Shown here: positions 10,401-21,779 of the stretch, in pieces
Layout of the letters: each line of letters starts with the position of its first letter
Position numbering within the stretch: the first letter of the stretch is position 1
DNA from: Anadara kagoshimensis
Taxonomy: Eukaryota > Mollusca > Bivalvia > Arcoida > Arcidae
Length of the DNA stretch: 64,000 bases
Direction of reading: 5' to 3'
Assembly (NCBI GenBank): GCA_021292105.1
Contig: CM037865.1
Coordinates: forward strand, 22,423,928-22,487,927
Notes under the pieces: generated by a model
Databases searched by the model: none
Told to the model about the DNA's origin: nothing
Seen by the model: the letters and a program-made list of their open reading frames with translations, nothing else
Made by a program: the position numbers and the translations under genes

Positions 10401-10485
10401 TTTATTTGCAGAGAAGTCCAGATTGGCTCTTGAAGAGCGGGGCGACAAACAGACAATGAAACAAGTTACATGGACAATATATTAA
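4460..10485 (+). CDS. AMN1: AMN1 homolog, complete, seven coding exons
   Basis: Leucine-rich-repeat protein of the AMN1 family. The yeast namesake antagonises the mitotic exit network; the animal role is little defined. Coding exons: 4460-4527, 5107-5239, 5811-5955, 6618-6835, 8016-8072, 9760-9871, 10412-10485. All introns are GT-AG and phases match; the total is 807 bases, 268 residues (human AMN1 is about 258). The start [12 protein letters not shown] is the only ATG fitting the first donor. Residues 68 onward are cysteine-type LRRs: [96 protein letters not shown]. The end, KQVTWTIY, closely matches the vertebrate C terminus. No frameshift or stop interrupts it. Introns 3-6 carry SINEs, a MITE and other repeats. 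No F-box is visible. It shares its promoter with the ArfGAP gene. Confidence 0.93.
6033..6180 (-). repeat. SINE-B copy in AMN1 intron 3
   Basis: CACCTCAGTTAAGAATCTTG, then TTCAGGGATTGTGAAGGAAA and CCCTGGAGAAAACC, then GTAGGTTTCAAACCTAG: the reverse complement of the SINE-B body and tail, diverged. No target duplication found. Confidence 0.55.
6301..6325 (+). repeat. Poly(A) tract
   Basis: Uninterrupted run of A of about 24 bases within AMN1 intron 3. It could be an old retroposon tail. Confidence 0.9.
6945..7215 (+). repeat. Interspersed repeat with hairpin end in AMN1 intron 4
   Basis: Starts with a hairpin (CCCCTGTCTTTCGAAGAAAC, then AGGGGG; about 6951-6977), then TCTGTCCATCCTTCTGTCC, then a segment ending TGAGAGTTAAGGCCCTTTGA...GGGGATCCTAATTCTCTG. 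The last part recurs at 10258-10390 in intron 6. Hairpin-plus-CTGTCCATC repeats are widespread in mollusc genomes (general knowledge). Class unknown. Confidence 0.55.
8103..8276 (-). mobile_element. MITE-P2 copy in AMN1 intron 5
   Basis: GTTGAAACCTGTCTATAAAG at the left and CTATTAAGGCAGGTTTGACTG followed by TA at the right are inverted copies. The inside matches the reverse complement of the other MITE-P2 copies (CCAGTAGAATTG-like and TATATAGAGGTGG segments). Confidence 0.7.
8365..8708 (-). mobile_element. Full-length SINE-A with perfect 14-bp target duplication
   Basis: Minus-strand insertion in AMN1 intron 5. TATAAAGGTGGAGT flanks it exactly at 8351-8364 and 8709-8722. Read on the minus strand it starts with a tRNA-like head (CAGTAGCTCAGTTGGTAGAG as A box, then a GTCATAAGTTCCAACCCC-type B box), then the body GACCCAAGATTTGAAAGTGG, and ends AGTGAAATATTCTTGACTGG...TTTAAACACC. 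Confidence 0.85.
8780..9032 (+). mobile_element. SINE-D copy with poly(A)-like tail
   Basis: A tRNA-like head (CTACGTTTGTAGAGCACTTG, then TGAGTTTGAACCCC as B box) is followed by a TTTCATCCTGTTAG body and ends in AATAAAATATATG plus a run of 15 A (9017-9032). Not a functional tRNA: no acceptor pairing was found and the A box is degenerate. Confidence 0.65.
9255..9440 (-). repeat. SINE-B fragment in AMN1 intron 5
   Basis: Contains TTCTGAGATGGTGGAGGAAT, GAGTACCCAGAAAAAACTAC and GAGGGATTTGAACCTTAGG, the SINE-B body in reverse orientation. The 3' tail sequence is lost. Confidence 0.6.
9525..9660 (+). repeat. SINE-D head fragment
   Basis: GGATAGCTCAGTGGGTAGAT (A box) and CCTGGGTTTGAGTCCAAG (B box) are followed by TTTCCCTTTCCTGTTAGTGG. 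The copy at 63840-64000 has the same order. Confidence 0.6.
9925..9990 (+). repeat. Short tandem duplication in AMN1 intron 6
   Basis: GAGGTGTAAGGCAGTAAGTC and TTCAAAATTG occur twice in a row with one difference; the unit is about 37 bases. Confidence 0.7.
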
Positions 10486-11855
10486 CAGCCTGATTGAGCA
10501 GATGATGCTGAGACAGTGTATAAGATTTTACTGCACTGTGTATTGTAGAAAGGAAGTTGTTTAAATGATGAAAAATGAAACTGTGTAGTGGAATTCTACG
10601 CAATGTTTTGTCAGCATGTTTTCAGAGAGAACATTCCAGTTTATCTTCATGTGCAAATTATTAAGAAATTGTTATTTTTAGAATCCTGGGTTGTTTAAAC
10701 TACATGTACGTGTATTAAAAAGTAATTTTTTTATTTAAAAAAAATGTTCAAATTATTGGTCAAATTTGGTTAAACCAGAGGTTTATTGACTGCACTTAAA
10801 GTTGAATATAATATAAATCAGGAGTTTGAAGATATTACAAAACAGATTGTAGAATTCAAAGTGTTACAAACAAGGTTGTAAATTTCAGAGTATTGGTATA
10901 TGTTATTGAGTTGTAAATTTCAATTGTTCAACATTATTGACAACCTTTGCGATTGTTCAAATGAAAACCAAATTTGCTTGAATAATTTAAACTTGGCAGA
11001 AGGTGCTCCACAGAACTTAGTGCTTAAATTATTAAGCAATAATCACAAATCCTACATGTCCATTCCTGGTAGACAAAATTGCTGTTTACTACTTATTTCT
11101 TTGAAATTCTTTTAAAATGTAACATAATTGAAATGATACTTTAAAAAGGATTATGTTTTCATAAATTTTATAAATATTACTACTAATAATTTCGAATGTG
11201 GGAAACCTTGATCATCTTGAATGAGAATTGATCTCAAGTGTGGAATTGAATTTCATATAAAAAAAGAGTAGAAATTTTTATTATGATAATAATGTTTAAT
11301 AAATTTAAATTTGTAACGCGTTGTCATTAACAAAATGACGTGAATGGTTTTTAAATACCCGGTAATATATTTTACGAGTGATTTGGGTATCAAGATTAAA
11401 AAAGAGTTGTCTCCCTTATAGCAGAATTTGCCGAGTTTTGTTAATCTTTTGGAATGTGGTTAAGGCAAGTTGTTAGGATGTTGACCTTCAAACTTAATAT
11501 GTTTCATTGCTGTGGATTGGACTCTGGTCACCACAAATGGTAAAATGTTTTTTTCATGTAGTAAATTAATTAATCCTCACTGTATTGGTTTGTATTGTAA
11601 CAATATATTGGACCTTAGTGTCACACTCAACAATGTTTGACTGTACATTTATAAATATGGGAGTTGATCAGGATATTTGTTAAGTTTGGTTATTGTGTTA
11701 AGCATGTATTTCTATACAAAAATGGTTAGTGTTGAAAAAATTGATTGGATTGTACCGTATTGCAATCAATTTCATTCATTGAATGGTAGGATACTCCAAA
11801 AAGGAATAAAAAAGTTATTGGGCATTAAGTGTTATTTGGTACTAAGTGGTGCACT
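10486..11855 (+). other. AMN1 3' flank, probably including its 3' UTR
   Basis: AT-rich, no ORF with family resemblance. A canonical AATAAA lies at 11298-11303, about 810 bases after the stop, and would give a plausible 3' UTR end; no closer canonical signal was noticed. Near 11455-11560 is a weak SINE-like stretch (GGTCACCACAAATGG). Confidence 0.35.
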
Positions 11856-11859
11856 GGTG

Positions 11860-12062
11860 ACCAAGCACTTGGCATAATGAAATCAAAGTTACAGTTCTTT
11901 TGGATGGGAACTTAAAATAAACATGGTCCCATGTCATGGTAGGTGTGGCTTCATGAAGAACCCTGTTGTATAATCTCATCAGTGCAACACACGGGCAAAA
12001 TTTCTGCATCTTATAAGTGAAATATTCTTGACTGGGACATTAAACACAAATACTCAACTCAA
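11860..12062 (+). mobile_element. 5'-truncated SINE-A
   Basis: Begins inside the body (CCAAGCACTTGGCATAATGA) and keeps CCTGTTGTATAATCTCATCA-like sequence and the family tail TTCTTGACTGGGACATTAAA, then ACTCAACTCAA. The tRNA head is missing. Confidence 0.75.
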
Positions 12063-12292
12063 TTTGTTACCTCCATCCTTAAAATCAATTCCAGTACTGG
12101 TTATTTGACATGTTAATTTATAACCAAACAACATTTTGTACTTTTGATATTTAAGTTTATAGTTTTGTTATTGTTTGAAAATTATAAAATTTGTATGTTT
12201 TATTTTTTATTTTGTATAATAAAATTTTCAGAATACATCTATTTTAATATATTTATTGTGTTATTTTTATGTGGCAAAGTCTTGTTCAAAGT

Positions 12293-12635
12293 ACACCACT
12301 TATTAGCTCAGTTGGTAGAGTGCTTGCTCTGTAAGAGAGAGGTCATGGGTTTGAACCTCAACTGTGTCCGACCCAAGACTTGAAAGTAGGTAGTGACCGT
12401 TCTTTCACCTAGTACTTGGCAATACAAAATGAAAGTCACAGTTCTTTCGGATGTGACCTTAATAAAACAAGGTCTTGTGTCATGGTAGTCATTGAACGAT
12501 AAAGAACCTTGCTGTATAATGCCATTAGAGCAATGCACAGGAAAAATTTCTGCAACTTCGCCTAAAGCTGGTGACATCTCAATATAAGTGAAATATTCTT
12601 GACTGGGACATTAAACACCATTACTCAACTCAACT
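12293..12635 (+). mobile_element. Full-length SINE-A with 12-bp target duplication
   Basis: Flanked by CTTGTTCAAAGT (12281-12292) and CCTGTTCAAGGT (12636-12647), 10 of 12 matching. The head TTAGCTCAGTTGGTAGAG is a good A box and GGGTTTGAACCTC a B box. The body GACCCAAGACTTGAAAGTAG and tail ATTACTCAACTCAACTC are as in the other copies. Confidence 0.85.
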
Positions 12636-12844
12636 CCTGTTCAAGGTCAACAATTATTGTTGCACAACCATGGACAAAAGTTGATTGATCCAAATAGGTC
12701 ATCTTAAGTTGGATTCCATTGACCTATATAAACATATAGGCTATGATCTTTAGATACGCTGACAGTTTCAGTATAAGTGTAATACATTTGACAGTAGTGT
12801 AAAAACAATGATGTATGGTTGCCTATATCAACATGACATCAGGA

Positions 12845-12940
12845 TTGGATTCCATGACTCCTGCTAGTTTGACAGAGGTCCATGGTTTTCTTCAAGTATT
12901 CTGGTTTTCTCCACTATCCCAAAAACTGACTGTCTCAATA
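12845..12940 (+). repeat. SINE-B fragment
   Basis: TTCTGGTTTTCTCCACTATC followed by ACTGACTGTCTCAATATA is the 3' half of the SINE-B body in plus orientation. It ends where MITE-P1 begins. Confidence 0.5.
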
Positions 12941-12947
12941 TACAGTA

Positions 12948-13127
12948 CAGCCTTATAAAAATGTCCATCAATACCTTTGCCACCTTGCTTATCATCTACT
13001 ATTCTGAACTCCAAAATCCATTTCTTCTTTGTTTTTTCTTCGTAAGCCTTTTCAATTGAATGCATAATTCCTTGATAATGTCAAAATTTGACGAAACAAA
13101 TGGTGGCAATAATTCGAGGTTGTACTG
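12948..13127. mobile_element. MITE-P1 copy
   Basis: TA then CAGCCTTATAAAAATG on the left; GAGGTTGTACTG then TA on the right. The inside holds TTTGCCACCTTGCTTATC and AAATGGTGGCAATAATTCG, as in the other P1 copies. Diverged ends. Confidence 0.65.
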
Positions 13128-13637
13128 TAAGTGAAAAACTACATTTTCTAATGCACCATTTTCTTTGATTTCATACCCAAGCCACTGAATGAAAACAAAA
13201 CAAAAGAATTGAAAGCCTTGGTTTTATTTTATGATAATAATGGTAATATAGAGATTTTTTTAATGGATACCAACAAGAATCACAAAACATCAACAAGGGA
13301 GAGCATTTGTAAACATTAACAAATTCAATTTTATATATAGAAATCTCTGTACAGAATTATACTGGCATCGTAGCTATTCTCGCTGTGTACCTATTCTCAC
13401 TGTCTTGATTATTTTACATCATTGGGATTTCACAATTTGGAATCCAATGCTAATAGACAGACCAAGATATTCCTGTTCACATTTTTGCCATTTATCAAGA
13501 GATTGTAATGATGCCAAAGTACAAAGGGTCATACTTTATTTTAGTGGTATCATGTGAAAGGAAAACAAAAACTGAGGCTCTAGTCCATGTCCTGTTCTGT
13601 TCATTAGTGTGGGAGGAGTAGAACAGATAAGAAAATT

Positions 13638-13766
13638 ATTATTAGAATTTCAAAGGGGCACAACTCTAAGAAATTTGCTAATTATTAAAATTTCAAAGGG
13701 CCACAACTCTGAGAAATTTGCTAATTATTAGAATTTCAAAGGGGCACAACTCTGAGAAATTTGCAC
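13638..13766 (+). repeat. 43-bp unit, three tandem copies
   Basis: ATTATTAGAATTTCAAAGGG...ACTCTGAGAAATTTGCTA starts at 13638, 13681 and 13724 with one to three differences per copy. Confidence 0.85.
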
Positions 13767-14349
13767 AGAGTTACTTCCTCACACAATTTCTGATTTTCAT
13801 TACCTGGTAATCATGTACACTAAGTATAGTAATAATATCTTCAACAGTGTTGGAGGAGTAGCTAGGTCAGACAAACTTTTACTGACAGATGGACAGACCG
13901 ACAATGTCTTACCATAATACTTCATTTTTTTGGAAACAGGCATATAAATATATTAATTATGAAACAATGAATCTGGAACTGAAAAAGTTGCAGAAATTTT
14001 TAACTATTTTTGAAGTTGCGCAACAAAGCTTCAAAGTCAACAGAGAGAATAGGTACACAGCAAAAATTTGTACAACACCAGCAGAAATAACAAGAAACAG
14101 TTATCACTTGTACAGTACAACAAAAATGAAATTTTATATCACATGAAATATGAAAAAATATTTATATTATGAATCATAATTTATCACATCATAGCAAAAA
14201 TTTGTACAGGTTGTTCACAGTTTAACGGCAAAGTGTTTTTATATAAGCAAGTTTATTTCATTATCAGGGTTGATATAACAAATAATGCGTGAGAAGGGGT
14301 GATCATATACAAATGCCAACACACTGCTTAGTAAGCATGGGGCGAATTA

Positions 14350-14490
14350 CATTGCAATGTAATGCATTACATTACAATTACTTTGACAAAAGTAGCATTA
14401 TATTATAATTACAATTACATGTATTTGGGAAAGTAATGCATTACATTACAATTACTTTACCAAAGTAATGCATTATATTACACATTACAT
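14350..14490. repeat. TAATGCATTACATTAC repeat cluster
   Basis: Interleaved copies of TAATGCATTACATTACAATT and AATTACTTTG in both orientations; self-complementary and able to form hairpins. Resembles the end of an unidentified transposon. Confidence 0.55.
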
Positions 14491-15141
14491 TTCATAAAGA
14501 ATCCAAACATATATATACGATATGTTTCCGATTCAGAATTTGAAATTGAAATTTTAGATTCTTTTTCTACAAAGTTCTTATGTTTTGGTTTTCAACTGTT
14601 GAAAACAGGAGTATATATAGTCAGTAAGTGCATGTATAGATTCTTTTTGCTTTGGGTCATTCAACTGATATTTCTGCTGTTTACCAGTAGGTTTTACAAA
14701 ATTTGTCAAAGTTGATTGTTCATCTATGTCAGGCTTTTTATTATCCAAATATACATTTCTGTTTTACTCTAAAAATTAAGAAATAATGCTTACATGCTTT
14801 ATACTCAACTAAGTTTATATACACTGTGCCATCAGATCCTGAAGGACCTAAACATAGAGATGATTTGAAAAAATAATATTTAAGCACAGTGTTCATAAAC
14901 ATAGGGACAATGTGAGCATACAAATGTGGCATGAAGAACAGTGTAGCTTGTCTCTGCAGCTATTTAAAAGTTTGATTAGCTGATACTGCAACTTACGATT
15001 ATACTAAAGTAATAACATAAAAGTTTCTGTATTTAAGTCACAATAGTTCTGCATTGTTGACATCATGGATTTGTATACCGTGTTTATTATGTCAAAATAT
15101 AATGGACAACCCGCACATGTTGAAACAACCATATGAAATGT

Positions 15142-15220
15142 AGATTTAAATGGAAATTCGATCACATGACATATGAAAAAAGATTTAAATGGAAATTTGA
15201 TCACATGACATATGAAAAAA
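15142..15220 (+). repeat. 39-bp tandem duplication
   Basis: AGATTTAAATGGAAATTCGA...TGACATATGAAAAA starts at 15142 and again at 15181 with one or two differences. Confidence 0.85.
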
Positions 15221-15945
15221 TATTTAAGTTGTAATTACTTTGTACAATATTCAGTATGAGATAATACACAAGTAAAAATTTACAAGAAATATATGATAAA
15301 GCAACCATCACTATGTACATGGATTACTGTAGTAAAATAATTATGAAATGTTTTAAATCAGGAAATGTTTGCATGCATTTAATTTTCACATAATTTCATG
15401 AGAATAAAAACATAAACAAGTGAAAAATAAGGTTCATTCCCGATTCTCCCACTTTTAATTACCTATAGAATTATAATCCCTTGTATATACAATTAGAACA
15501 ATAGGATTATAAATATAGTCTGTTTTAAAGAAGACTAATACCCGGTCATTTTTATCAGAAATTTATTGACGGCCGTCTAGTGCTGTAAAATTAAAATTGG
15601 TATAATATGTAAATTAACTTAAACATAATTTTAATGTTTTTATTTATCAAGTTTCTTTAAAACAAATATAACATATAATAATGATAATTTTAAGCAACAA
15701 AACTTAATATCACAATATTAAATACGTCAGATCAAAATGAATGTCAATAAAGTTAAGATGAAGCAATATAAATTCAAAAACTTTATGACATTGTGTATAG
15801 TGAAAGGAAGACTCCAGGGAAAATATTCTTCACAGCATTTCTAGAAGCAATTTAAAACTCCAAGAAAATGGCATCTATCTTCACTTTTCCCTGGTAACGG
15901 TCCAAATACCAAAAGCTACAATAAGACCATTGACCATTGCATGTA

Positions 15946-16124
15946 CAGTCCAACCTATCTTAAAGGCCACCTTTATATAAGGGTCACCTGCTTATAAAGG
16001 CCAGTAGAATTGTATCCCAATTGTTCTTTATTCATATTATTAGAACCTGTATATAAGGGCCAACTGCCCATAAAGACCACTTTTACTGGTTCCCTTGGGT
16101 GACCTTTATAGACAGGTTTGTATA
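15946..16124 (+). mobile_element. MITE-P2 copy
   Basis: TA then CAGTCCAACCTATCTTAAAG at the left; GACCTTTATAGACAGGTTTG at the right, its inverted partner, with the last bases mutated. The inside has TTATAAAGGCCAGTAGAATT and ACTGGTTCCCTTGGGTGACC. Confidence 0.8.
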
Positions 16125-16674
16125 GTACAAAGGTTGGTGGAAAATTTGTGGGCAAGTATAGACTGTACCATCAAAAAATATCACAGACGCACTTGCAAGA
16201 TGCTGTAAAATTTCAAATGCACTAAAAATCAAAACAAGAGAAATGTAACAATCAAAATCTTTCCCTGGTAGACGTTAAACACCAGTCGCATTGTAAATGT
16301 CTATTTTAGCTTGTGTATTACAATTAAAATTATAAATACAAGTAATACGGACTATAAAAACTTTGAAGAATGGTTTTTATCCAATTCTGCTCCTTAACTT
16401 TTGTATCAAAAAAGGTATCGAAGTGATATTTACAAGATACATATAGTATGGAAAGATAATGTGTCACATACCAAATTGATAACATCAAGGTCAATTGCAA
16501 GATCAAGACCAAGGTGATCTGCTCAGGAAAAGCAGAAGAAACCGGAGTAAACCACTGACCCTTGGGAGAGTAAATCACATTCAATCAATCTATCATAAAT
16601 AAAGCGGGGACAATATGTGTTACATTGACACTTTTCTCTTGTTATTTTTTTTATTCATTTTTTTTAACATTTAA

Positions 16675-17035
16675 CTTTTTAAAATTACGGCTGATCAGTG
16701 TTATTTGGCTGGCTCGAATTATTATCATAATTCATAAATTAGTACTTTGATAATAACAGGCATTTTTAAAATTTTATTTTATTTTATGTTATTTTTAAAA
16801 AATATTTTTTCATATAAAAAAATGATTTTAACATGGTAAAATTAACTAACTTTTTTAATTTACGACTGATCAGTGTTATTTGGCTGGCTCCAATTATCAC
16901 CATAATTGATAAACTAGTGCTATAATAATTATAAAATAATCATAATAATAACAGATATTTTAAAATTTTATTTTATTTTTATTATTTTATAATATTTTTT
17001 ACATTCAAAGAACAAATAATTATAACAGTGTAAAA
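16675..17035 (+). repeat. Two tandem units of about 190 bp
   Basis: TTACGGCTGATCAGTGTTAT...TTGGCTGGCTC at 16684 and TTACGACTGATCAGTGTTAT at 16859 begin near-parallel copies, each ending in an ATTTTATTTTATTTTA-like stretch. Confidence 0.75.
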
Positions 17036-17813
17036 ATCCAGGTGAATGAAACGAAGGATAAGGAAATAGACTATAATTACTAAAATAACATTTAAGACCA
17101 ATGTTTTTATTTACCGGTAATTAAAAGTGGGAGAATCGGGAAGACCCCAAAAATAAAACTCTCATGTTTTGACATAATTAACTTCAATTTGCATTAACAA
17201 TGATGGAGAAATAACAAAAGAAAATAAAAGTATAAAAAAAAATTGAAAAATGTCAATTCTCACGGTATCTGATGCGAAAATTACTTGATTTAAAGTATAT
17301 ATATATAAACATATTAAAATAATCATCATAATGTACAATTAAAAAATATGCATTGAATAATTAAAATATGAAAATATGTACATATGGTTTTGAATTATAT
17401 ATAGTATGATATACTTCTAGTAATAATGGACTTCTGATACAAATCACTACATATTGTTGGGGCATACTTAGTTTAGCAATTTTGCTTTACAGAAGGAATA
17501 TACAGTTTTATTTTAGTGCTCAAATCTTTTTTTTGTCAACACCGATCCACTTTTATAACATTATAATTTTAATGACAATTAAATGTTTTTAAAACTTAAC
17601 AGTCAAATATCTACCCTCATACAACGCATAATACAAATGACGTCAACTGACATAATGTGCTCGCAACCATAACAACCGGCTATTGATCATGTGACCGATG
17701 TTGGTTATCATAAATAAACTGAAAAAGATGGTATTTAAAAGATATCCTAGAATTAAATTATAATGAAATAAATATTCATATGAGACTTTCATCACATAAC
17801 ATATGGGGTAGTA

Positions 17814-18004
17814 CAGTAAAACCCTGTTATTATGCCCCTTGGAAAAAATTACTATCTCGCGGTTTATCACCATAGTACAGTAAATCTTGTTATAATGCCC
17901 CTCCAAAATTTGCCACCTCAAGTGTCCTTTGATTCATTGTCAAACCCCTTTATAATACCAAAGTTTTATTTTATAAGTGCTGGTGATGAACCTAGGTTCT
18001 GCTG
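17814..18004. mobile_element. MITE-P1, a truncated copy abutting a second copy
   Basis: CAGTAAAACCCTGTTATTAT at 17814 runs only to about 17875, where TACAGTAAATCTTGTTATAA opens a second copy (17878-18004) that ends in GGTTCTGCTG then TA. Either one copy inserted in another or a 5' duplication. Confidence 0.65.
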
Positions 18005-18449
18005 TATATCTTGTTTCTTTCTTTCTTTTTATATATTTATTTATTTATTTATTTTTTACATTATTTTGTTTTTATTTATATTGGTCCAATCCCGGATGTC
18101 TATAATTTTGCTATTTGAAATTTAGGTTACTAGAGCAATTTCCATAGAAACAAAATGGAAGTTAAGTACATAAAATATGTTTTTAATTTATTTTTCTTGC
18201 GATAAAGAGAAGGCAATTTCTCTGAGAAATGTCAGTATTGACATTACATCAAGCGGGTTCAGCCCACATAATCATCACACTGAAATGTCAACATTATCAA
18301 TCTTACTAATATTCAAAACAGTCTTTCATCTTTCGTTTTATAATTAATATCTTCAATCTCTCTAAATTCACTTCCTTGTAATTATGTTTATGAAATTATA
18401 AACATAAAATCGTAAGTTGCCTTTTGTAAAGGTTTTAATAGAATTTTTA

Positions 18450-18960
18450 CAACTTGGGGCATCCATGGAGACATCTCAATCTTAAAGTTCTATTATACTG
18501 GTATTGAATAATGAAGGTTGTTGAGTTCTACATTATAGGTTGACATTTTTCTATCTGGATAGAAAAGTTGGTGTTTGGATGGAAAGAAGAGACTATCTGG
18601 ATAGCTACTTGGATGGAAAGAAGGAAATGATAGAAAGCAATGAACAAGGTGTCCATGGCGAAATCTCGACCTTGAAGTTTTAATATACTTGTATTGAATA
18701 AAGAAGCCAGTTGTTGAGTTCTCAACTATAGGTTGATATTTTTCTATCTGGATGGAAAGAAGCTACTTGGGTGGAAAGAAGGAAATAATAGAAAGAAAAG
18801 AACAAGGTGTCCATGGCGAAATCTCATTCCAAGTCTTAATATTCTGGACCAAGAAAAAAGGTGGTTGAAATCTTAACTATAGCCTGACATTTTTCTATCT
18901 GGATGGAGAAGATGCTGCCTGGATTAAAAGAAAGAGGGATCGAAAGAAAATAACAAGGTG
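18450..18960 (+). repeat. Tandem array, 155-190 bp units, about 2.7 copies
   Basis: Landmarks TTTTTCTATCTGGATGG at about 18545, 18735 and 18890, each followed by GAAAGAAGGAAATGATAGAA and AACAAGGTGTCCATGGCGAA. The third unit is partial. Confidence 0.75.
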
Positions 18961-19879
18961 TATAAATTTCAAATTTATGTGACCTTTGTTCCACACATGA
19001 ACTATAGACATAAGCACAAAGTATACCCTATAGGAAGAAAGTCTGTTAAGGTATGTTAGGTCTCTCCATCTGCTTTGGTTTTCTCCATCAACCAACCTAG
19101 AAATGAATGCCTTGATATAAGTGATAGAATTTTGGTGGAGACGATAGAATTTTGGTGGGGACGTAAAACACCATTACCTAACTCCACTCCTATTGCACAA
19201 ATACACATCAGTCATGAAAAATCAATATGTACCTGCATGGTTTTGTTTAAAATGTAACAACAAAAATGTATGACAGTTTTTTTAAACAAATTCTCATGAT
19301 CAAGACATTAGTGAGATGTATCATTAATTCTGTCTGAGAATGACATCATTCCAAAGGAAATTGTACTGTTCTATGGCTGCCTTGGGGAAGATAACTATAT
19401 TGATCTCAGAAACTTACTCAACAAATCAGCAAGACAATTTTTTTCTTCTTTTGCTGTTTGTCCTGGTCCCATCAATTTTAGGTTTACTGGTAAATCATGT
19501 TTTGAACTTGTTCTTAAAGTTTCGAAACCCAATATGGAAAGTTTTAGCCAATAAGGTTTGTTGAAAGAACAAGATCGAGTATGATATGGCAATATTTGAC
19601 ATAATATCCTCATATTTCATCATAAAATCGTGTTTGATTTGAACATAAAAACGTCTGGTTCGTAATTATTTGTTTCGTAACTTAGCATCAATCTTAAACA
19701 AGGCTTCCATGATGCCTAGCCGGTAGTTTATACAATATAATTATGTACACATGTCATCATGTTACATGCTCACACATCAATCAGGGAAAATTAATATACT
19801 TGCATGTGCAGAGGTTAAAGATATGGAGTTTGTAACGAAAACGCAAAAGTGAAATTAAAGCACTTGAAGAAAAAATCAT

Positions 19880-20725
19880 TTAAGACAGTTCTTATCTTGT
19901 AAGTTTCTCAAGAGTGGCATATTATGTAGCAGTCAGTTCTAAGAGAGTGCATGAAGCTGAAATACCTGGAGAAAAACTATAAAACTTGAATCAACAAACT
20001 CACTAACACTTATAATTATCTCCCTTAGAGGGGGATTTGAACCCCGGTGTTGAGAGGCAATGTGATTTGTAAATTTCAGACAATTCTTATCTCATAAGTT
20101 TAACATGAGTGGCATACGTACATCACAGATGGTCAGTTTTCAGATGATATTTGAAGTTGGAATACTAGTACCTAAAGAAAATTATGTACCTTTGGAAAGT
20201 GAATCCACAATCTTTCTGACCCTTTTATTTGCCTCAAAGTGGGATTTGAACCCAGGTGTTGAGAAGTGATATGATTTGTGAATCTGCTTACATTTCAGAT
20301 AAATCTTGTCTCATAAGTTTCACTTGAGTGTAACACATCACAATGGTCAGTTCACAGATGATGTATGAAACTGGAGTACCAGCTGGAAAAAACAAATCCA
20401 CAAGCTTTCTAGCCTATTATGGCTTAGAGAGAAATTCAAAGCTAGGTGTTGAGAGGCAAAACAATTTGTAACCAGTTCATATTGAAGACATATCTCCTAT
20501 GTTTTACAAGAGTGGTATACATTGGGCAATGGTCAGTTCTGTAATGGTATATAAAGGCAAAGCTCAAGTACCTGGAGAAAACAATGGACATTTGCAAAGC
20601 GAATCGACAAACTTTCTGATACACAGTCTACATACTGCAGCAAAAGAGCAGGATTCAAGTTTTTGCAATGTGATCAGTAAAAGATTGCTTTATACTATTC
20701 AGCTACAAAGTTTTTAGACAACTAG
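19880..20725 (-). repeat. Four tandem copies of a SINE-B-like body
   Basis: Four units of about 200 bp starting near 19883, 20084, 20290 and 20486. Each has CTTATCTCATAAGTTT, AGAGTGGCAT, GGTCAGTT, TACCTGGAGAAAA, then a B-box-like GGATTTGAACCC, then GTGTTGAGAGGCAATGTGAT. The order is that of SINE-B read backwards, so this looks like tandem amplification of an internal SINE piece rather than four insertions. Confidence 0.7.
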
Positions 20726-21064
20726 GACAAACAAATCCTGAATAAGTTTGCCAATGCACTTGCTACAAACAGGCTATTACTTCCAAGCAGACGATCATTA
20801 TTTTTGTTTTTTATATTTATCTCAAGTTTTCAGACAAAGTCTATTTATTCAATTACAATGTATATAGATGTAGCCAACTAAGCAATTAATTCGCTTTTTT
20901 TCACTTTTCCGCACTAACTTATCTCTCGATTACTAAATGTCCCATGATACCGTGTACAGTATGGTGTCGCGTTACACAAGAAAATTAATCGTCTCTGGTA
21001 AGCTTTCAAATAATCAATAAAACAAGGAAAGTTAATCTCCGGTAAGTACTCTTATAATTCAGGC

Positions 21065-21345
21065 AATATTAATATATTTTTTATCTGAAAATGGCATTTC
21101 ATAAATTTTCAAACTCTAAATAGAATATATATAGGTAATAATATATTTCCTGCAAACGGATTCTCATAAATTTCAAACTCTAAATAGAAAATATGTAGGT
21201 AATATATATATTTTGAAAATGGCTTCTCATAAATTTAAAAAATTAATAGAATATATGTTGGTAATATATATATCCCGAAAATGGCATTTCATAAATTTTA
21301 AAACCCAAAATAGAAAATAAATTGGTAATAATATATTTATGAGCC
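21065..21345 (+). repeat. Tandem array, about 67-bp unit, four copies
   Basis: Each unit contains GAAAATGGCATTTCATAAAT, AAACTCTAAATAGAA and GGTAATAATATAT. Differences of 10-20 percent between units. Confidence 0.8.
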
Positions 21346-21650
21346 CCATACGCCTTAACAGTCACCTGAGTGCAAAGAATATATTCTAAAAGCATGTACA
21401 CATGTAGACAAATTTAGTGGACCATTTGGTATTAGGTCAAGGTCAACCAGCTTCACAAACTTTATACATCTTCATGGTCTGATGTTTTGCATGTATAATT
21501 ACATACTTCTGAGTTTGTTGATCCTGACAACTTTTACTGTTGAAGGTCATTGTGATCTTGAATGTCAGTCAAGGTCAACCAAATTCTCAAACTTGAAAGG
21601 ACATTGGTCAAGGAACATCTTTTTTAAGTTTCACTACCATTGACTACCTG
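21341..21650 (+). repeat. Fragment of the CACCTGA-ended interspersed element
   Basis: Opens GAGCCCCATACGCCTTAACA then GTCACCTGAG, the typical left end of this mollusc-type repeat (compare 30096, 34060 and 43458), followed by AGGTCAAGGTCAACC segments repeated twice. The right end is not found. Confidence 0.45.
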
Positions 21651-21779
21651 GATTTGGTGAAAAAGTTGAAAATGTCTATATAAATAATTAACGGGGATAA
21701 GACATGATGATAAATTTTAATTAGACTCAAAATTTTTATAGCCAAGAAAAGATAAAGAATGCACCATATGTTTTTCCTG

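Larger units (their letters stand above)
15437..17142. mobile_element. 1.7-kb region bounded by 27-bp perfect inverted repeats
   Basis: TTCCCGATTCTCCCACTTTT...ACC at 15437-15463 recurs as its exact reverse complement at 17116-17142. Between them are a MITE-P2 (15946-16124), a tandem duplication (16675-17035) and AT-rich DNA. No transposase frame is seen. Probably a large non-autonomous DNA element. No matching target duplication was identified, so a pair of unrelated inverted repeats is possible. Confidence 0.5.

Noticed and set aside
12303..12360. tRNA gene (TAGCTCAGTTGGTAGAG plus GGTTTGAACC)
   Set aside because: A and B boxes belong to a SINE-A head; no acceptor-stem pairing, and the same head is followed by the SINE body in every copy. 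The same applies to 8800, 9540, 41100, 48100, 51170 and 63850.
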